Notes: a model not told the origin generated them from the letters alone. Shown: positions 8,868-17,898, counted from the stretch's first letter. The stretch: 64,000 bases of DNA from Paenibacillus bovis (GCA_007679095.1 VEFU01000005.1:1-64000); one strand, 5' to 3'. Numbers and translations are program-made.

Positions 8868-10851
8868 AATATATTTCCTTCGAATCAAGGAATTTCGGAT
8901 TCACATTTTCTCGATACTTTCCAGGTGGAATTCCTTCGTACTTTTTAAAAATACGAATAAAACTATGAGTATTAATGTAACCAACAGCTTCTCCAATTTC
9001 TTTTACACTTAACTCACTTTCTTGTAACAATCTTTTTGCTTCTTGTATACGCAAATTAATTAAGTACTTGGAAAAGTTAATTCCAAGATCCTGTTTAAAT
9101 AACCTACTTATATGAGAAGGATCCAGGCCTAATTTGTCCGCAATTCCATTTAAGGAAATATCGTTCTTATAATTTGCCTGTATATAATCGACAATTTGGG
9201 TCGTTACAGTATCTGGTTGTGGCTCTGCTTCATGTGAGGGGATTTCTTCCATCTGCCAAAAAGCCTTGATTGTACCATTCCTAGTTGCGTTGATTGCTTC
9301 AAGTGCTGTTTCATATGAATGAGCGATACATCCAACTTCTGAAACATACTCCCCAATTGCAATCGTGATGGAGAAATCAATATGGTATGCAATTTGATTA
9401 TGTGTAACTTTTAATAAATCTATGATTTTGTGCTGCAACTCCGGTGTTGGCGTGCTATCTTTTATATTGCATATAAGTGCTATATCCGTACCTTCCATTT
9501 CAACTGCTTCTACATGGATTTTTTCTGAAAGAAACTCTTCACAAAGTTTCATGATGAAGTATTTATAAGCTTGTACATCATTCGCTGGAATTTCCTCTTT
9601 ATTTAAGCGAATAACGGCAACAAAAAATCCAGTATGATGAAATGTAATCTCGTATTCTCTCAGCTTTTGAATACGAGTTTGGTGATCCTTTGATCTTTCA
9701 TAAAGTAGTGTTTTGAGAAAAGCTTGTCTTAGTTCTAATAAACTATTTTGTAGCTGACGCTTTAAAAGCTTCTCCTCATATGATTTCTTTTCTATCGTGG
9801 AGAATATATAAGGCAATTCTCCTGAATGCTTGATTGGAGAATGTACGGATTGTGTTTTCGGTTCGAGTATCTTGATTAAAGCTTGAACTGGATTATAAAT
9901 ACGCTTTGAGATAAAAATAGCTATTACGATCGATATTACGATCGATATTGTAGCTACTAAAAATAGAAACAACCTCACTAATTGACTATCTGTATACAAC
10001 GTCTTCGTTGGAATGACATGCACGTACTTCCAGCCTGTATGTGGCGAAACAACCGATGAAAAGCTATATTGCTTCCCTTGAAATTCTTCGTTGAATGTAT
10101 CACTATTCATTGCTTGAACAAGAGCCAAATTACTTTGAGGTAACAGTTCACCTACCCTCGTTTCAAATCCATAATTACCACTAGGATGAATGATCCAAAT
10201 TTCCTCCCCTTCTCTTAAAAATCGAGTGGGATGATTTTGGAAAAAATATTGTTGATTCACATTCACAATAATGGCAGCACTATTTTCTTCGCCATAGTAC
10301 GGTATTGGTCGAATAAGAGTGACAGTAGAATCCCACGTATGCCCATCCTCATCTGGTTCAGAAAAAATCCATTCTCGTTTTTTCCCCATCTTTTGATAGG
10401 TGGTAATAATTTCTGGTTCTTTATATTCAGATGCAGGCATTAATCCCGTTATGGCGGACTGAACCATATTTAGATTTTGATAGTAAATATAGATTGATTG
10501 TATAAAAGGGGAACCGGTATAAAAATCACGCAAATACGTTTGTACACTTTGTAACATCGGCTTTATTTCATCCATATTGTTTGCTTCAATCGCATTATTC
10601 AATGCATTCACATTTGCCAACTGAATGGATAACGAATCAATACTATTAAGCTGATTGTCCATTAATCTTCTTGTTTGATCTAACAATTGGAAACTGGAAC
10701 TCTCCACTTCGTCACGAATGATTTTCTGGCTATACCAATTCGCAAATGTACTTACAAATATAATTGGTAAAATCACCAACGCACATAAACAAAGGGAGAT
10801 CTTCAAAAACACACTTCTAAAACGAAAGCTTGAAAATGCTTTTTTTAACAC
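8866..10851 (-). CDS. Membrane-bound AraC-family transcriptional regulator
   Basis: A 661-residue one-component regulator of the YtdP/YesS type. A membrane segment lies near residues 17-35, then an extracytoplasmic sensor region of about 250 residues, then a second membrane segment near 290-310. A cytoplasmic linker follows, and the C-terminus is an AraC HTH domain (residues about 550-650). Two helix-turn-helices are visible, around SLNGIADKLGLDPSHISRLF and SVKEIGEAVGYINTHSFIRI. The start is GTG with GGGGGAGG just upstream. It is upstream of and co-oriented with the transporter/sulfatase operon, the usual arrangement for a regulator sensing the transported sugar, but it has its own terminator. 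Confidence 0.9.
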   Translation of the reverse strand: MLKKAFSSFRFRSVFLKISLCLCALVILPIIFVSTFANWYSQKIIRDEVESSSFQLLDQTRRLMDNQLNSIDSLSIQLANVNALNNAIEANNMDEIKPMLQSVQTYLRDFYTGSPFIQSIYIYYQNLNMVQSAITGLMPASEYKEPEIITTYQKMGKKREWIFSEPDEDGHTWDSTVTLIRPIPYYGEENSAAIIVNVNQQYFFQNHPTRFLREGEEIWIIHPSGNYGFETRVGELLPQSNLALVQAMNSDTFNEEFQGKQYSFSSVVSPHTGWKYVHVIPTKTLYTDSQLVRLFLFLVATISIVISIVIAIFISKRIYNPVQALIKILEPKTQSVHSPIKHSGELPYIFSTIEKKSYEEKLLKRQLQNSLLELRQAFLKTLLYERSKDHQTRIQKLREYEITFHHTGFFVAVIRLNKEEIPANDVQAYKYFIMKLCEEFLSEKIHVEAVEMEGTDIALICNIKDSTPTPELQHKIIDLLKVTHNQIAYHIDFSITIAIGEYVSEVGCIAHSYETALEAINATRNGTIKAFWQMEEIPSHEAEPQPDTVTTQIVDYIQANYKNDISLNGIADKLGLDPSHISRLFKQDLGINFSKYLINLRIQEAKRLLQESELSVKEIGEAVGYINTHSFIRIFKKYEGIPPGKYRENVNPKFLDSKEIY

Positions 10852-11172
10852 AGTACCTCCCCCTAAGGATTTAGCTTTTGTATGGAATAAGTCTGAAGTG
10901 ATTATATGTGGAAAATAAAGTCATAGATGATGAAAAATTCTTAAAAGTTACTAAACATATTCTTTTTTTCCTTGTGAAAATCCTTTATTTTATAAAGAGT
11001 ATATGAATTTATGTAGGCTAGGAGAACTATCTGGTGAAGGATTGCGCTTTATAGAGATCTCGTGGTTGTGAGGTGTGTACGGATTTTTTGTTTTGAAAAC
11101 AGGAGAAGTGCTGGTAAATAGTGAATTAGTAATAAAGTCTTATATGTAAAGTCTAGGGAGGTCATGTAATAT
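10852..11172. other. Gene-free divergent intergenic region
   Basis: AT-rich stretch between the AraC-type gene (leftward) and the small membrane-protein unit (rightward). It must carry both promoters. I see no repeat or clear hairpin in it. Confidence 0.4.
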
Positions 11173-11319
11173 ATGAAAGTACTTTTATTTATGATTCTAG
11201 GTGTAATTATGTCGGTTTTTGCTATGATGCTTGGTGTAACAGGTTTAATTTTACTCGGCGGAGCTACATTTGGTGTACTTCTATATATAGCTTTTAACAT
11301 GAATAATGTAAAGGTGTGA
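11173..11319 (+). CDS. Small hydrophobic protein, 48 residues
   Basis: A short reading frame starting MKVLLFMILGVIMS and ending NMNNVKV. It is almost entirely hydrophobic, with two potential membrane segments separated by a glycine-rich turn (LLGGATFG). GGGAGG lies about 11 nt upstream of the ATG. The stop is followed after 4 bp by the TTG start of the next membrane protein, so the two probably form a unit. I do not recognise the family. Confidence 0.6.
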   Translation: MKVLLFMILGVIMSVFAMMLGVTGLILLGGATFGVLLYIAFNMNNVKV

Positions 11320-11323
11320 GTTT

Positions 11324-11818
11324 TTGAATAATCATTTTCAGTTAGGTCCGATTTTTTCACGAAAAATAATCTCTGCTTCTATTTCTGGTTCTGTGTTTGC
11401 TATTTTGCTAGGGCATATGATTACGAGCCCATTTGGTGAGGAAATTAATTCTATTGGGGAATACTTTCATGGCGTTCTGCTCTCCACTCCGGTGTACCTC
11501 ATGTATAGCTTTCCGGTAATTTTAGTGTATGGCACTGTCTCCTCTACAATAAGTGATTACATTGCCTCTCTAATTACTAAATTTACGTCCGCGAAACTAG
11601 AAATCTATCTTTCCTTCGTTTTCCACGTACTTTTTGGCTTAGTATTACTTGGCTATAGTTTATTAGCAGCGGTCTTGTTTTTTCTAATAGATCGCATGTT
11701 GGCACGGAAAGAGATCGCGTCATGGAAAATTGCTTTGAAATCCTTATGTCTACCTATTATTGTGTGGATTGTGTTCATGGGCGGGGTATATGTGGTGGAT
11801 AGTATTATTGATTATTAG
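11324..11818 (+). CDS. Multi-pass membrane protein of unknown function
   Basis: A 164-residue protein with about four hydrophobic segments (residues about 15-35, 50-75, 95-125 and 140-160). It starts with TTG, preceded by AAAGGTG, which is itself the 3' end of the 48-residue gene. I see no catalytic motif and do not recognise it. Coupling with the small hydrophobic protein suggests a membrane pair. Confidence 0.65.
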   Translation: MNNHFQLGPIFSRKIISASISGSVFAILLGHMITSPFGEEINSIGEYFHGVLLSTPVYLMYSFPVILVYGTVSSTISDYIASLITKFTSAKLEIYLSFVFHVLFGLVLLGYSLLAAVLFFLIDRMLARKEIASWKIALKSLCLPIIVWIVFMGGVYVVDSIIDY

Positions 11819-12083
11819 CTGTTTTCGTATGAGGTAAGTCGGACTTTCCCACTTAGGTTTTACAGTGCCTCTGCGCGTTTTTTTTACTACTTAACACCTT
11901 CTACCCAAACATATTATCTATTTATGTCTTCTTTTAGGCAATTAGGTAAAATGAAATAATTAAATTATGTAAAAAGTCTATTAAATCTTACATATTTTGT
12001 TATTATTATGTTATATTTAGGGAAACATCGGGAATTTACAAATAGTTCTTTCTTTCTATCATCTAGAAGTCGAGGTGTAGTAC

Positions 12084-12446
12084 ATGTCAGACATGAAGGC
12101 TAGTCCCATAAATCAATTAAGTCTTCAAGAGGAATTAGAGATTTTAAAAAACAAATTAAATGATCTTTTTATACGTTTGAGTTCTACCAATCCGGAATAC
12201 ATAGAGCCTACTATATATCTTTTAGAAAAAAACTATGAGGAAGTTCTGTTCAACCTTATTAGTATGAAAAAGAAGGAGCTCATTGATATTGCGAATACAA
12301 GAGGACTGGAGCATCCCGATACAATCGAAGCTAGCGAAAGGTTAGATCGACTTATTATTCAATTTCAATATATTAAAAAGAATTTCATTGGTTATCTGTA
12401 TGACACCCATAACACTAAAGAACCTAGTACGTTAGGTTCTGTTTGA
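12084..12446 (+). CDS. Spo0E-like aspartyl-phosphate phosphatase family protein
   Basis: A 120-residue protein. The C-terminal half (residues about 60-100) fits the small Spo0E family: two helices with KKKELIDIANTRGLEHPD followed by the signature-like SERLDRLI. Classical Spo0E members use an SQELD-type motif to dephosphorylate Spo0A~P and delay sporulation. Here the motif is preceded by an extra helical N-terminal region of about 55 residues, so it is longer than the usual 55-85 residues. AGGTG lies 6 nt before the ATG. A GAACCTA/TAGGTTC hairpin overlaps the 3' end and may act with the T-run near 12460 as terminator. Phosphatase activity is inferred. Confidence 0.65.
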   Translation: MSDMKASPINQLSLQEELEILKNKLNDLFIRLSSTNPEYIEPTIYLLEKNYEEVLFNLISMKKKELIDIANTRGLEHPDTIEASERLDRLIIQFQYIKKNFIGYLYDTHNTKEPSTLGSV

Positions 12447-12470
12447 TATAGGGCGTCTTTTTTTTTACAT

Positions 12471-12508
12471 TAAATAAAAAAAAGATTTCTAGGTTTACAC
12501 TAGAAATC
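12471..12508 (-). terminator. Terminator of the DUF2975-HTH-uppS operon
   Basis: A 9-bp perfect stem (12484-12492 with 12500-12508, GATTTCTAG and CTAGAAATC) with a 7-nt loop, followed on the minus strand by a run of eight T. It lies 10 bp after the uppS stop. Confidence 0.85.
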
Positions 12509-12517
12509 CTTCCCGTA

Positions 12518-13279
12518 CTATATGCCTCCGTATCTTCTTTTTCGTTGCCGGTATTCATCCAATGCCTGCAAAAACTCCTGCTCGGAGAAGTCTGGCCATA
12601 ACACATCGCTAAACCAAAACTCTGTATAAGCAAGCTGCCAAAGCAGGAAATTGCTTAGTCGTTTCTCGCCTCCTGTGCGAATGAGGAGGTCCGGGTCTTT
12701 CAAACCACCTGTATCCAAGTAAGATGAAAAATGCTGTTCATCTAGATCGGTCAGTGACAAATTCCCATTTTGAAGATCCCCCAGCATCTCTTTCATAGCA
12801 CGAAGTATCTCGTGCCTACTGCCATAATTAAGGGCAAAATTCAGCTGTAGGCCATCATTTTTACGAGTACGGTCCATCGCATATTGCACCGCTTCCCGTG
12901 TATAAATTGGCAGTTTTTTCATGTCGCCAATAACCTCAATACGAACATTATTCGCGATTAGTTCTGGCAAATATGTTTTCATAAACTGCTTAGGCAGTCG
13001 CAATATTGTCTCTACTTCCGCCATCGGACGTTTCCAATTTTCTGTAGAAAATGTATAAAGTGTGAGAATGTTTACCTTCGATTGAACGGCTGCTCTCACA
13101 ATTTTTACAACCGTCGACATGCCTTCTTTATGACCAGCAGCCCTCGTCATGCCGCGTTTTTGCGCCCAACGCCCATTCCCATCCATAATAATGGCGACGT
13201 GCTCTGGTGTACCGTCCCCCGGAATTTGCAATACTTCTTGTGGTTTTTTGTGATGGATAAAAGGTATTTTCATTGCCAT
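12518..13279 (-). CDS. uppS: Isoprenyl transferase (undecaprenyl diphosphate synthase family)
   Basis: A cis-prenyltransferase of about 253 residues that condenses isopentenyl diphosphate onto farnesyl diphosphate to make the C55 lipid carrier for wall polymers. Visible motifs are HVAIIMDGNGRWAQKRG (substrate and Mg site) and RTGGEKRLSNFLLWQLAYTE near the C-terminus. GGAGGTGG before the ATG at 13279 decides the start (an upstream in-frame TTG overlaps the Shine-Dalgarno). In most Bacillales uppS sits between frr and cdsA; here it follows an HTH and a DUF2975 gene, so this is probably a second copy or a relocated gene. Confidence 0.9.
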   Translation of the reverse strand: MAMKIPFIHHKKPQEVLQIPGDGTPEHVAIIMDGNGRWAQKRGMTRAAGHKEGMSTVVKIVRAAVQSKVNILTLYTFSTENWKRPMAEVETILRLPKQFMKTYLPELIANNVRIEVIGDMKKLPIYTREAVQYAMDRTRKNDGLQLNFALNYGSRHEILRAMKEMLGDLQNGNLSLTDLDEQHFSSYLDTGGLKDPDLLIRTGGEKRLSNFLLWQLAYTEFWFSDVLWPDFSEQEFLQALDEYRQRKRRYGGI

Positions 13280-13319
13280 TTGAACCACCTCCAAGATGTT
13301 TTTATGTTGAACGTAACTT

Positions 13320-13532
13320 TTATTCCTCGTCTGCTCTGTATTCCAATATATCTCCCGGTTGGCAATCTAATGCCTTACAAATTGCTTCTAATGTGGAAAA
13401 TCGAATCGCTTTTGCCTTGCCATTTTTCAAAATCGACAAGTTCGCCATGGTGATTCCTACTTTTTCCGAAAGTTCCGTAACGCTCATTTTCCTTTTTGCT
13501 AACATTACATCTATATTAATAATGATTGCCAT
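13320..13532 (-). CDS. XRE-type HTH regulator (YozG-like)
   Basis: A 70-residue protein that is essentially one helix-turn-helix: MSVTELSEKVGITMANLSIL then LEAICKALDCQPGDILEY. It is the usual partner of DUF2975 membrane proteins. GAGGTG before the start overlaps the stop of the DUF2975 gene, so the two are translationally coupled. It may regulate its own operon including uppS, which is inference. Confidence 0.88.
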   Translation of the reverse strand: MAIIINIDVMLAKRKMSVTELSEKVGITMANLSILKNGKAKAIRFSTLEAICKALDCQPGDILEYRADEE

Positions 13533-13544
13533 TGTTTTTTCACC

Positions 13545-14036
13545 TCAGACCGTTAAATCATTTTCTGATTTTATATTAATTGCTTGTTGTAATAGCCTTT
13601 GGAGAACAGCGGCAAATACAGCGACAAGCAAGGAGGCACCAACAATGACCAAGTTGATTACGATGAGGCCTGGTGCATCATCCCACTCGGCTACCAAATA
13701 GACAAATGGTAAAGCGACGATATACAAGCCAAAAATAATTTTTCCACATGTTTTAATTTTCGTAAGTGCATCTACCGACATTTGGGAGAAAGCTTCGTTT
13801 TTATCAATATAATTTAAAAGTTTGAATGCTTGAAACAACGCAATAAAAAATGGCACCGCCGACGCATATAAAATAAATAAAATCGTAAAGACTACATAAG
13901 CTAACTGTGCCCCATCCTGTGCATGCTCAAATGCTTCCAATGCTATCTTCGGCAATAATAAAACACAAATAGCAAGCACAGGAGCCCCAATCAAAAATAT
14001 CGCTATCTTCAAAAACGTAGTCGACCCTCGTTCCAC
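13545..14036 (-). CDS. DUF2975 membrane protein (YoaS-like)
   Basis: A protein of about 163 residues with four hydrophobic segments, matching the DUF2975 family by size, topology and its neighbouring YozG-like regulator. The conserved cytoplasmic stretch after segment 2 (FKLLNYIDKNEAFS) is visible. The GTG at 14036 is preferred because TGAGGTG lies 7 nt before it; a GTG three codons earlier would overlap the Shine-Dalgarno. The function of the family is not known. Confidence 0.8.
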   Translation of the reverse strand: MERGSTTFLKIAIFLIGAPVLAICVLLLPKIALEAFEHAQDGAQLAYVVFTILFILYASAVPFFIALFQAFKLLNYIDKNEAFSQMSVDALTKIKTCGKIIFGLYIVALPFVYLVAEWDDAPGLIVINLVIVGASLLVAVFAAVLQRLLQQAINIKSENDLTV

Positions 14037-14340
14037 TACAAACACCTCACTCCATTAATTTCGTTTTGATTTTACCATACCATTTATCGTTTATCAATAA
14101 AAATTTATCTTTTTTGGTTATTTATTTGTTGATAAGGGGGAATGGAAGGCTTGGAGGCTTGGAGGACGTATCCAAGCTTGATGGCAGTTGGATTTTGGGA
14201 CTTGGATGGACCGGGGATAGGAGTGGAGGCTTGGAGGGTGTTTCGTATTTGCGGGATTGGGTGGAGGGCCACATGACCGAAAAAAATTGCTGGGGTGCTG
14301 TTTTTTTACCTGGGAAGAGGGAGTGGTTGTTGGATAGGTG

Positions 14341-14610
14341 TCGTTCTTTTTGATGGGATCGGTGCTCTTATTGACGTTAGAGGCTTTCTTTTCGACGCTG
14401 GGGGATTTCTTTTCGATGCTGAGCGCTTCCTTTTCGACGCTGGAAGCTTTCTTTTGAGTGCTCAGCACTTTTTATTTGAAGTTACATTTTCTTTTGGATG
14501 TTGAGTGCTCTTTATTAAACGCTGAGCACTCTCTTTTCGACGTTGGACGATTTCTTTTCGACACTGGAGGCTTTCTTTTGGATGCAGGGCTCTTTTTATT
14601 TATAGATTCT
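14341..14610. repeat. Tandem array, 21-bp units with core TTTCTTTTCGACGCTGG
   Basis: About ten degenerate 21-bp units. Anchors (TTTCTT) fall at 14385, 14406, 14427 and 14448, exactly 21 bp apart. The first part of each unit is conserved and the rest varies. Upstream, 14130-14340 is G-rich with short GGCTTGGAGG-type repeats. No gene is supported here. Confidence 0.85.
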
Positions 14611-14613
14611 TAG

Positions 14614-15085
14614 TTTACTGGCCGTGATACTTCATTTACTGGCCATCGTACGGTTTACTGGCCGTTGATCCAATTTTACTGGCGGTCGTACACAGTTTAC
14701 TGGCCATGTTCTTCATTTACTAGCCATCGTACATGCTTTACTAGCCGTGCTACTTCAGTTACTGGCCATCGTACGGTTTACTGGCCATTGATCCAATTTT
14801 ACTGGCGGTCGTACACAGTTTACTGGCCGTTGATCCGATTTTACTGGCGGTCGTACATAGTTTACTGGCCATGTTACTACATTTACTGGCCGTTGTTCCA
14901 ATTTTACTGGCGGTCGTACGACATTTACTGGCCGTGATACTACATTTACTGGCCTTCGTACGGTTTACTAGCCATGCTACTTCAGTTACTGGCCATCGTG
15001 CAAAGTTTACTAGCCGTCATACAAGAGTTACTGGCCATTATGCACTGTTTACTGGCCATCCCCCCTCATATACAAGCCGTCACAT
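14614..15085. repeat. Tandem array, 19-21-bp units with core TTTACTGGCC (forward)
   Basis: Over twenty units starting TTTACTGGCC, TTTACTAGCC or TTTACTGGCGG followed by about 11 variable bases. The array begins directly after a CGACGCTGG-type array and ends about 12 bp before the modB stop codon. All three forward frames are largely open simply because the core holds no stop, so the open frames are not evidence for a gene. Confidence 0.92.
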
Positions 15086-15096
15086 TTACATAGCAC

Positions 15097-15753
15097 TTAG
15101 TCCCGTACTAGTTGCACGCATACTAGCATAATAAATGAGATGACGATCATACTGCCGACCCAAGCCCAGGCGAGTTGCATGTTGCCGGTGCCGATGGCGA
15201 TGTAGATGGCGGTTGCGGTTGTTTGGGTTTTGCCGGGGATGTTGCCGGCAAACATGAGGGTTGCACCGAATTCGCCAAGTGCGCGGGTGAAGCTAAGAAT
15301 AGCGCCGGCGATGATGGATTTGGCTGCGAGTGGGATCGAAATGAGCAGTAACAGTTTGAGTTTTCCCGCTCCGTCGACTCGGGCGGCGTCTTCGATGTCT
15401 TTGTCAATGCCTTGGAATCCGGTTTTGGCGGATTGGTACATGAGTGGGAAGGCGACGACGATGGCTGCGATGACGGCAGCCCACCAAGTGAACATAATCG
15501 GTTGTTGGAAGAGCCATTCGATTCCTCTTCCTACTGGGCTGTTGCGACCGAAAATGACAATTAATAGGAAGCCGACGACTGAAGGTGGCAGCACAAGCGG
15601 TAACAAGAACATTGTCTCTAGAATGGATTTGCCTCTGAACTTGGAATTGGACATTTTTTTCCCAAGAAAAATTCCGAGGATGATGACGACGATGCTCGAA
15701 ACGAGTGCAATTTCTATGGATAGTTTGATAGGTGACCAGAAGTCTATTGTCAT
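15097..15753 (-). CDS. modB: Molybdate ABC transporter permease
   Basis: A permease of about 218 residues with five to six membrane segments. The EAA loop is visible as DAARVDGAGKLKLLLLISIP, followed by SFTRALGEFGATLMFAGNIPGKTQT, which is strongly characteristic of ModB/CysW-type permeases. It should pair with the ModA protein encoded two genes upstream. The ATG at 15753 has AAAGG 9 nt upstream. No modC ATPase or ModB-ModC fusion is present in the window. Confidence 0.92.
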   Translation of the reverse strand: MTIDFWSPIKLSIEIALVSSIVVIILGIFLGKKMSNSKFRGKSILETMFLLPLVLPPSVVGFLLIVIFGRNSPVGRGIEWLFQQPIMFTWWAAVIAAIVVAFPLMYQSAKTGFQGIDKDIEDAARVDGAGKLKLLLLISIPLAAKSIIAGAILSFTRALGEFGATLMFAGNIPGKTQTTATAIYIAIGTGNMQLAWAWVGSMIVISFIMLVCVQLVRD

Positions 15754-15770
15754 GTTATTCAACCTTTTCT

Positions 15771-16592
15771 TTATACAAATGGAAATTCATAACCTACATA
15801 GTTAAATGTATTCGTAAAGCCGATGTTCTCCGCAACTGCAATGGAGGGCTTGTTTGATTCCATGCAATCCCAATAAGGAACCATGCCGTGCTTCAAGCAG
15901 TCTTGCATAAAATGATGTGCAATCTTTTGCGCCAACTTATTCCCCTGATGCTCCTCCAGTGTTTCAATATCAATGCAATGGACGTTTCCGACGACAAACC
16001 CTGATAAACAAACACTCACGATTTTTTCGTTATGAACAGCGCAGTAGCTCATCCCTTTTTGGAAGAAGCTATCAGGTGACGGCCAAAACTCTGAAATTTT
16101 CGCATGTAAAAAATCCATGTTTTCGATGGGGGATTCAAATAATGCTTTATTTAGCTTCTTGATTGAATACTCCTGTTTTATCGAAGGCTCATTCTCGTCT
16201 CGATAGTCCTGCTTTTCCAGCATATACACTTTCTGATTCCAGCTTCCTAACTTACGGTGCTGAAAGATTTTTTCTATCGTAGTGTTCCAATTTGGATGGT
16301 TGCCAATCGCTTCGAACCAATGCAAACCTACTTTTAGTGCCTCGGGTTGAATGACGGTCTCAATAAAATGATCTATTTGCTCATTGAACTGCTCATTTTC
16401 TTCGTTTCCAATAAAAATAAAGCCATCATTATTGCCTAACCAGACAAGTCCCGTTTTGGGAGAAGCAACATTATCTACGAAAATACGACCAGGGTTAATC
16501 CCTTCGACCACTGCTTTAACTTCCAATTGGCCCTGCTGATGTAGTAGATTTTTGCATTTATAAAAATCTGTTTTATAAAGTTCCATTATCAT
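15771..16592 (-). CDS. GNAT-family N-acetyltransferase
   Basis: A 273-residue protein whose C-terminal half (about 150-273) is a GNAT fold: a central strand with VCLSGFVVGNVHCIDIETLE then EEHQGNKLAQKIAHHFMQDC, the acetyl-CoA loop region. The N-terminal half is also seen in the ZmaR-like GNAT_acetyltran group. It lies between modA and modB with 3 bp and 17 bp gaps, so it is part of the operon. A role in molybdate uptake is not obvious; it may be an inserted passenger. Confidence 0.8.
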   Translation of the reverse strand: MIMELYKTDFYKCKNLLHQQGQLEVKAVVEGINPGRIFVDNVASPKTGLVWLGNNDGFIFIGNEENEQFNEQIDHFIETVIQPEALKVGLHWFEAIGNHPNWNTTIEKIFQHRKLGSWNQKVYMLEKQDYRDENEPSIKQEYSIKKLNKALFESPIENMDFLHAKISEFWPSPDSFFQKGMSYCAVHNEKIVSVCLSGFVVGNVHCIDIETLEEHQGNKLAQKIAHHFMQDCLKHGMVPYWDCMESNKPSIAVAENIGFTNTFNYVGYEFPFV

Positions 16593-16595
16593 AAG

Positions 16596-17345
16596 TTAAT
16601 CCAACCCTTTGAACCCGTATTTTTCTAGGATTTTAATAGATTCTTCGTTTTGAATATAATCAAAAAACAGCTTCGCTTCATCCTGATGAATGGCACTTTT
16701 GATGATGCCGACTGGGTAGATGATTGGTGTGTGCAATTGCTGGTCCGCTGTAGCGACGACCTTCACCTTGTCGGAACTGAGTGCGTCTGTTTTGTAGACG
16801 ATGCCTGCGTCGACATTGCCGGTTTCAACGTATGTAAGCACTTGGCGCACATCTTTTGCATAGACGACTTTTTCAGAGACAGTGTCCCATAACTCCATAC
16901 TTGTCAAAGCTTCCTGCGCATATTTTCCAGCTGGCACGGTTTCTGGGGTGCCGATAGAAATCGTGTTCGTCTTGTGCAGGTCTGTAAATGTCGCAATGTT
17001 GGATTCGTGAGGGACTACGAGCACAATTTCATTGCCTACGAGATCAGCGCTTATTTCGATGATTTCATTATCTACTAACGTGTTGAATTTCGATTCGGAC
17101 GCAGAAAAAAATACATCCACTGGCGCACCGTATAAAATTTGTTGTTGCAACGAACCTGAGCCGCCATAGTTAAAAAATACTTTGACATGCGGATGCTCTT
17201 TTTCAAAGTTATCTTGAATATCATTGAGGGCATGTTGCAAACTTGCAGCTGATGAAATAATGAGTTCCACCTGCTCATCATTGGACTGTGAGCAACCCGC
17301 AACTAGAAGTGAAACAAACATTATTACAGCAAAAAACTTTTTCAT
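16596..17345 (-). CDS. modA: Molybdate-binding lipoprotein
   Basis: A 249-residue extracytoplasmic binding protein. The signal peptide MKKFFAVIMFVSLLVAGC ends in a lipobox. The first mature strand with ELIISSAASLQHALNDI and later NYGGSGSLQQQILYGAPVDV are typical ModA oxyanion-binding regions. The start is set by GAGGAG 8 nt before the ATG at 17345; a longer in-frame reading into the upstream repeat array is spurious. It is the first gene of the modA-GNAT-modB operon. Confidence 0.93.
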   Translation of the reverse strand: MKKFFAVIMFVSLLVAGCSQSNDEQVELIISSAASLQHALNDIQDNFEKEHPHVKVFFNYGGSGSLQQQILYGAPVDVFFSASESKFNTLVDNEIIEISADLVGNEIVLVVPHESNIATFTDLHKTNTISIGTPETVPAGKYAQEALTSMELWDTVSEKVVYAKDVRQVLTYVETGNVDAGIVYKTDALSSDKVKVVATADQQLHTPIIYPVGIIKSAIHQDEAKLFFDYIQNEESIKILEKYGFKGLD

Positions 17346-17440
17346 GAAGTAACTCCTCGCATCATTGTTGATATTTATATTATAAGAGAGTGCAAGAAGA
17401 AAAGAAATGCGAAAAATCACGGATGGGGGTGGAGTGGCTG

Positions 17441-17867
17441 GGATGAGGGATAGTAATTCGACGTTGATGGATAGTAATCTCAGGGCAATGGCCAGTAAAA
17501 CGGGATAACGGACAGTATTTTGCAGTCGGACAGTAAAACGACGATGATGGATAGTAATTAGGCAATGTTGGCTAGTATTTCTAGCATGAAGGACAGTAAA
17601 CACAGCACAATGGACAGTAATACTAGGAGGACGGACAGTATTTTGAGAACGGATAGTAAAACGACGTTGATGGACAGTAAGTTGGCAATGTTGGCTTGTA
17701 TTTCTATTATATTGGACAGTAATATCAGGGAGATGGACAGTAAAACTGTGAGGACGGACAGTATTTGCGGTCGGACAGTAAAATGATGTTGATGGCCAGT
17801 AACTAGGTGACAATGGCTTGTATTTCTATCATGATGGACAGTAATACTAGGAGGACGGACAGATAAC
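17441..17867. repeat. Tandem array, 21-bp units with core GGACAGTAA (reverse of TTACTGTCC)
   Basis: About twenty units beginning GGACAGTAA, GGCCAGTAA or GGCTTGTAT. A six-unit block recurs with starts at 17526, 17651 and 17773 (spacing 125 and 122 bp). It lies upstream of modA and is inverted relative to the array downstream of modB. No gene is supported between the modA start and the next operon. Confidence 0.92.
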
Positions 17868-17898
17868 ATCATCCACCTAATTATTACTACGAATGTTC

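Noticed and set aside
14130-14340. G-rich stretch as a G-quadruplex element.
   Set aside because: Runs are mostly GG pairs; a stable quadruplex cannot be judged by eye.
17346-17813. N-terminal extension of ModA through the upstream repeat.
   Set aside because: The frame runs through the GGACAGTAA array, while a good signal peptide, lipobox and Shine-Dalgarno mark the ATG at 17345.
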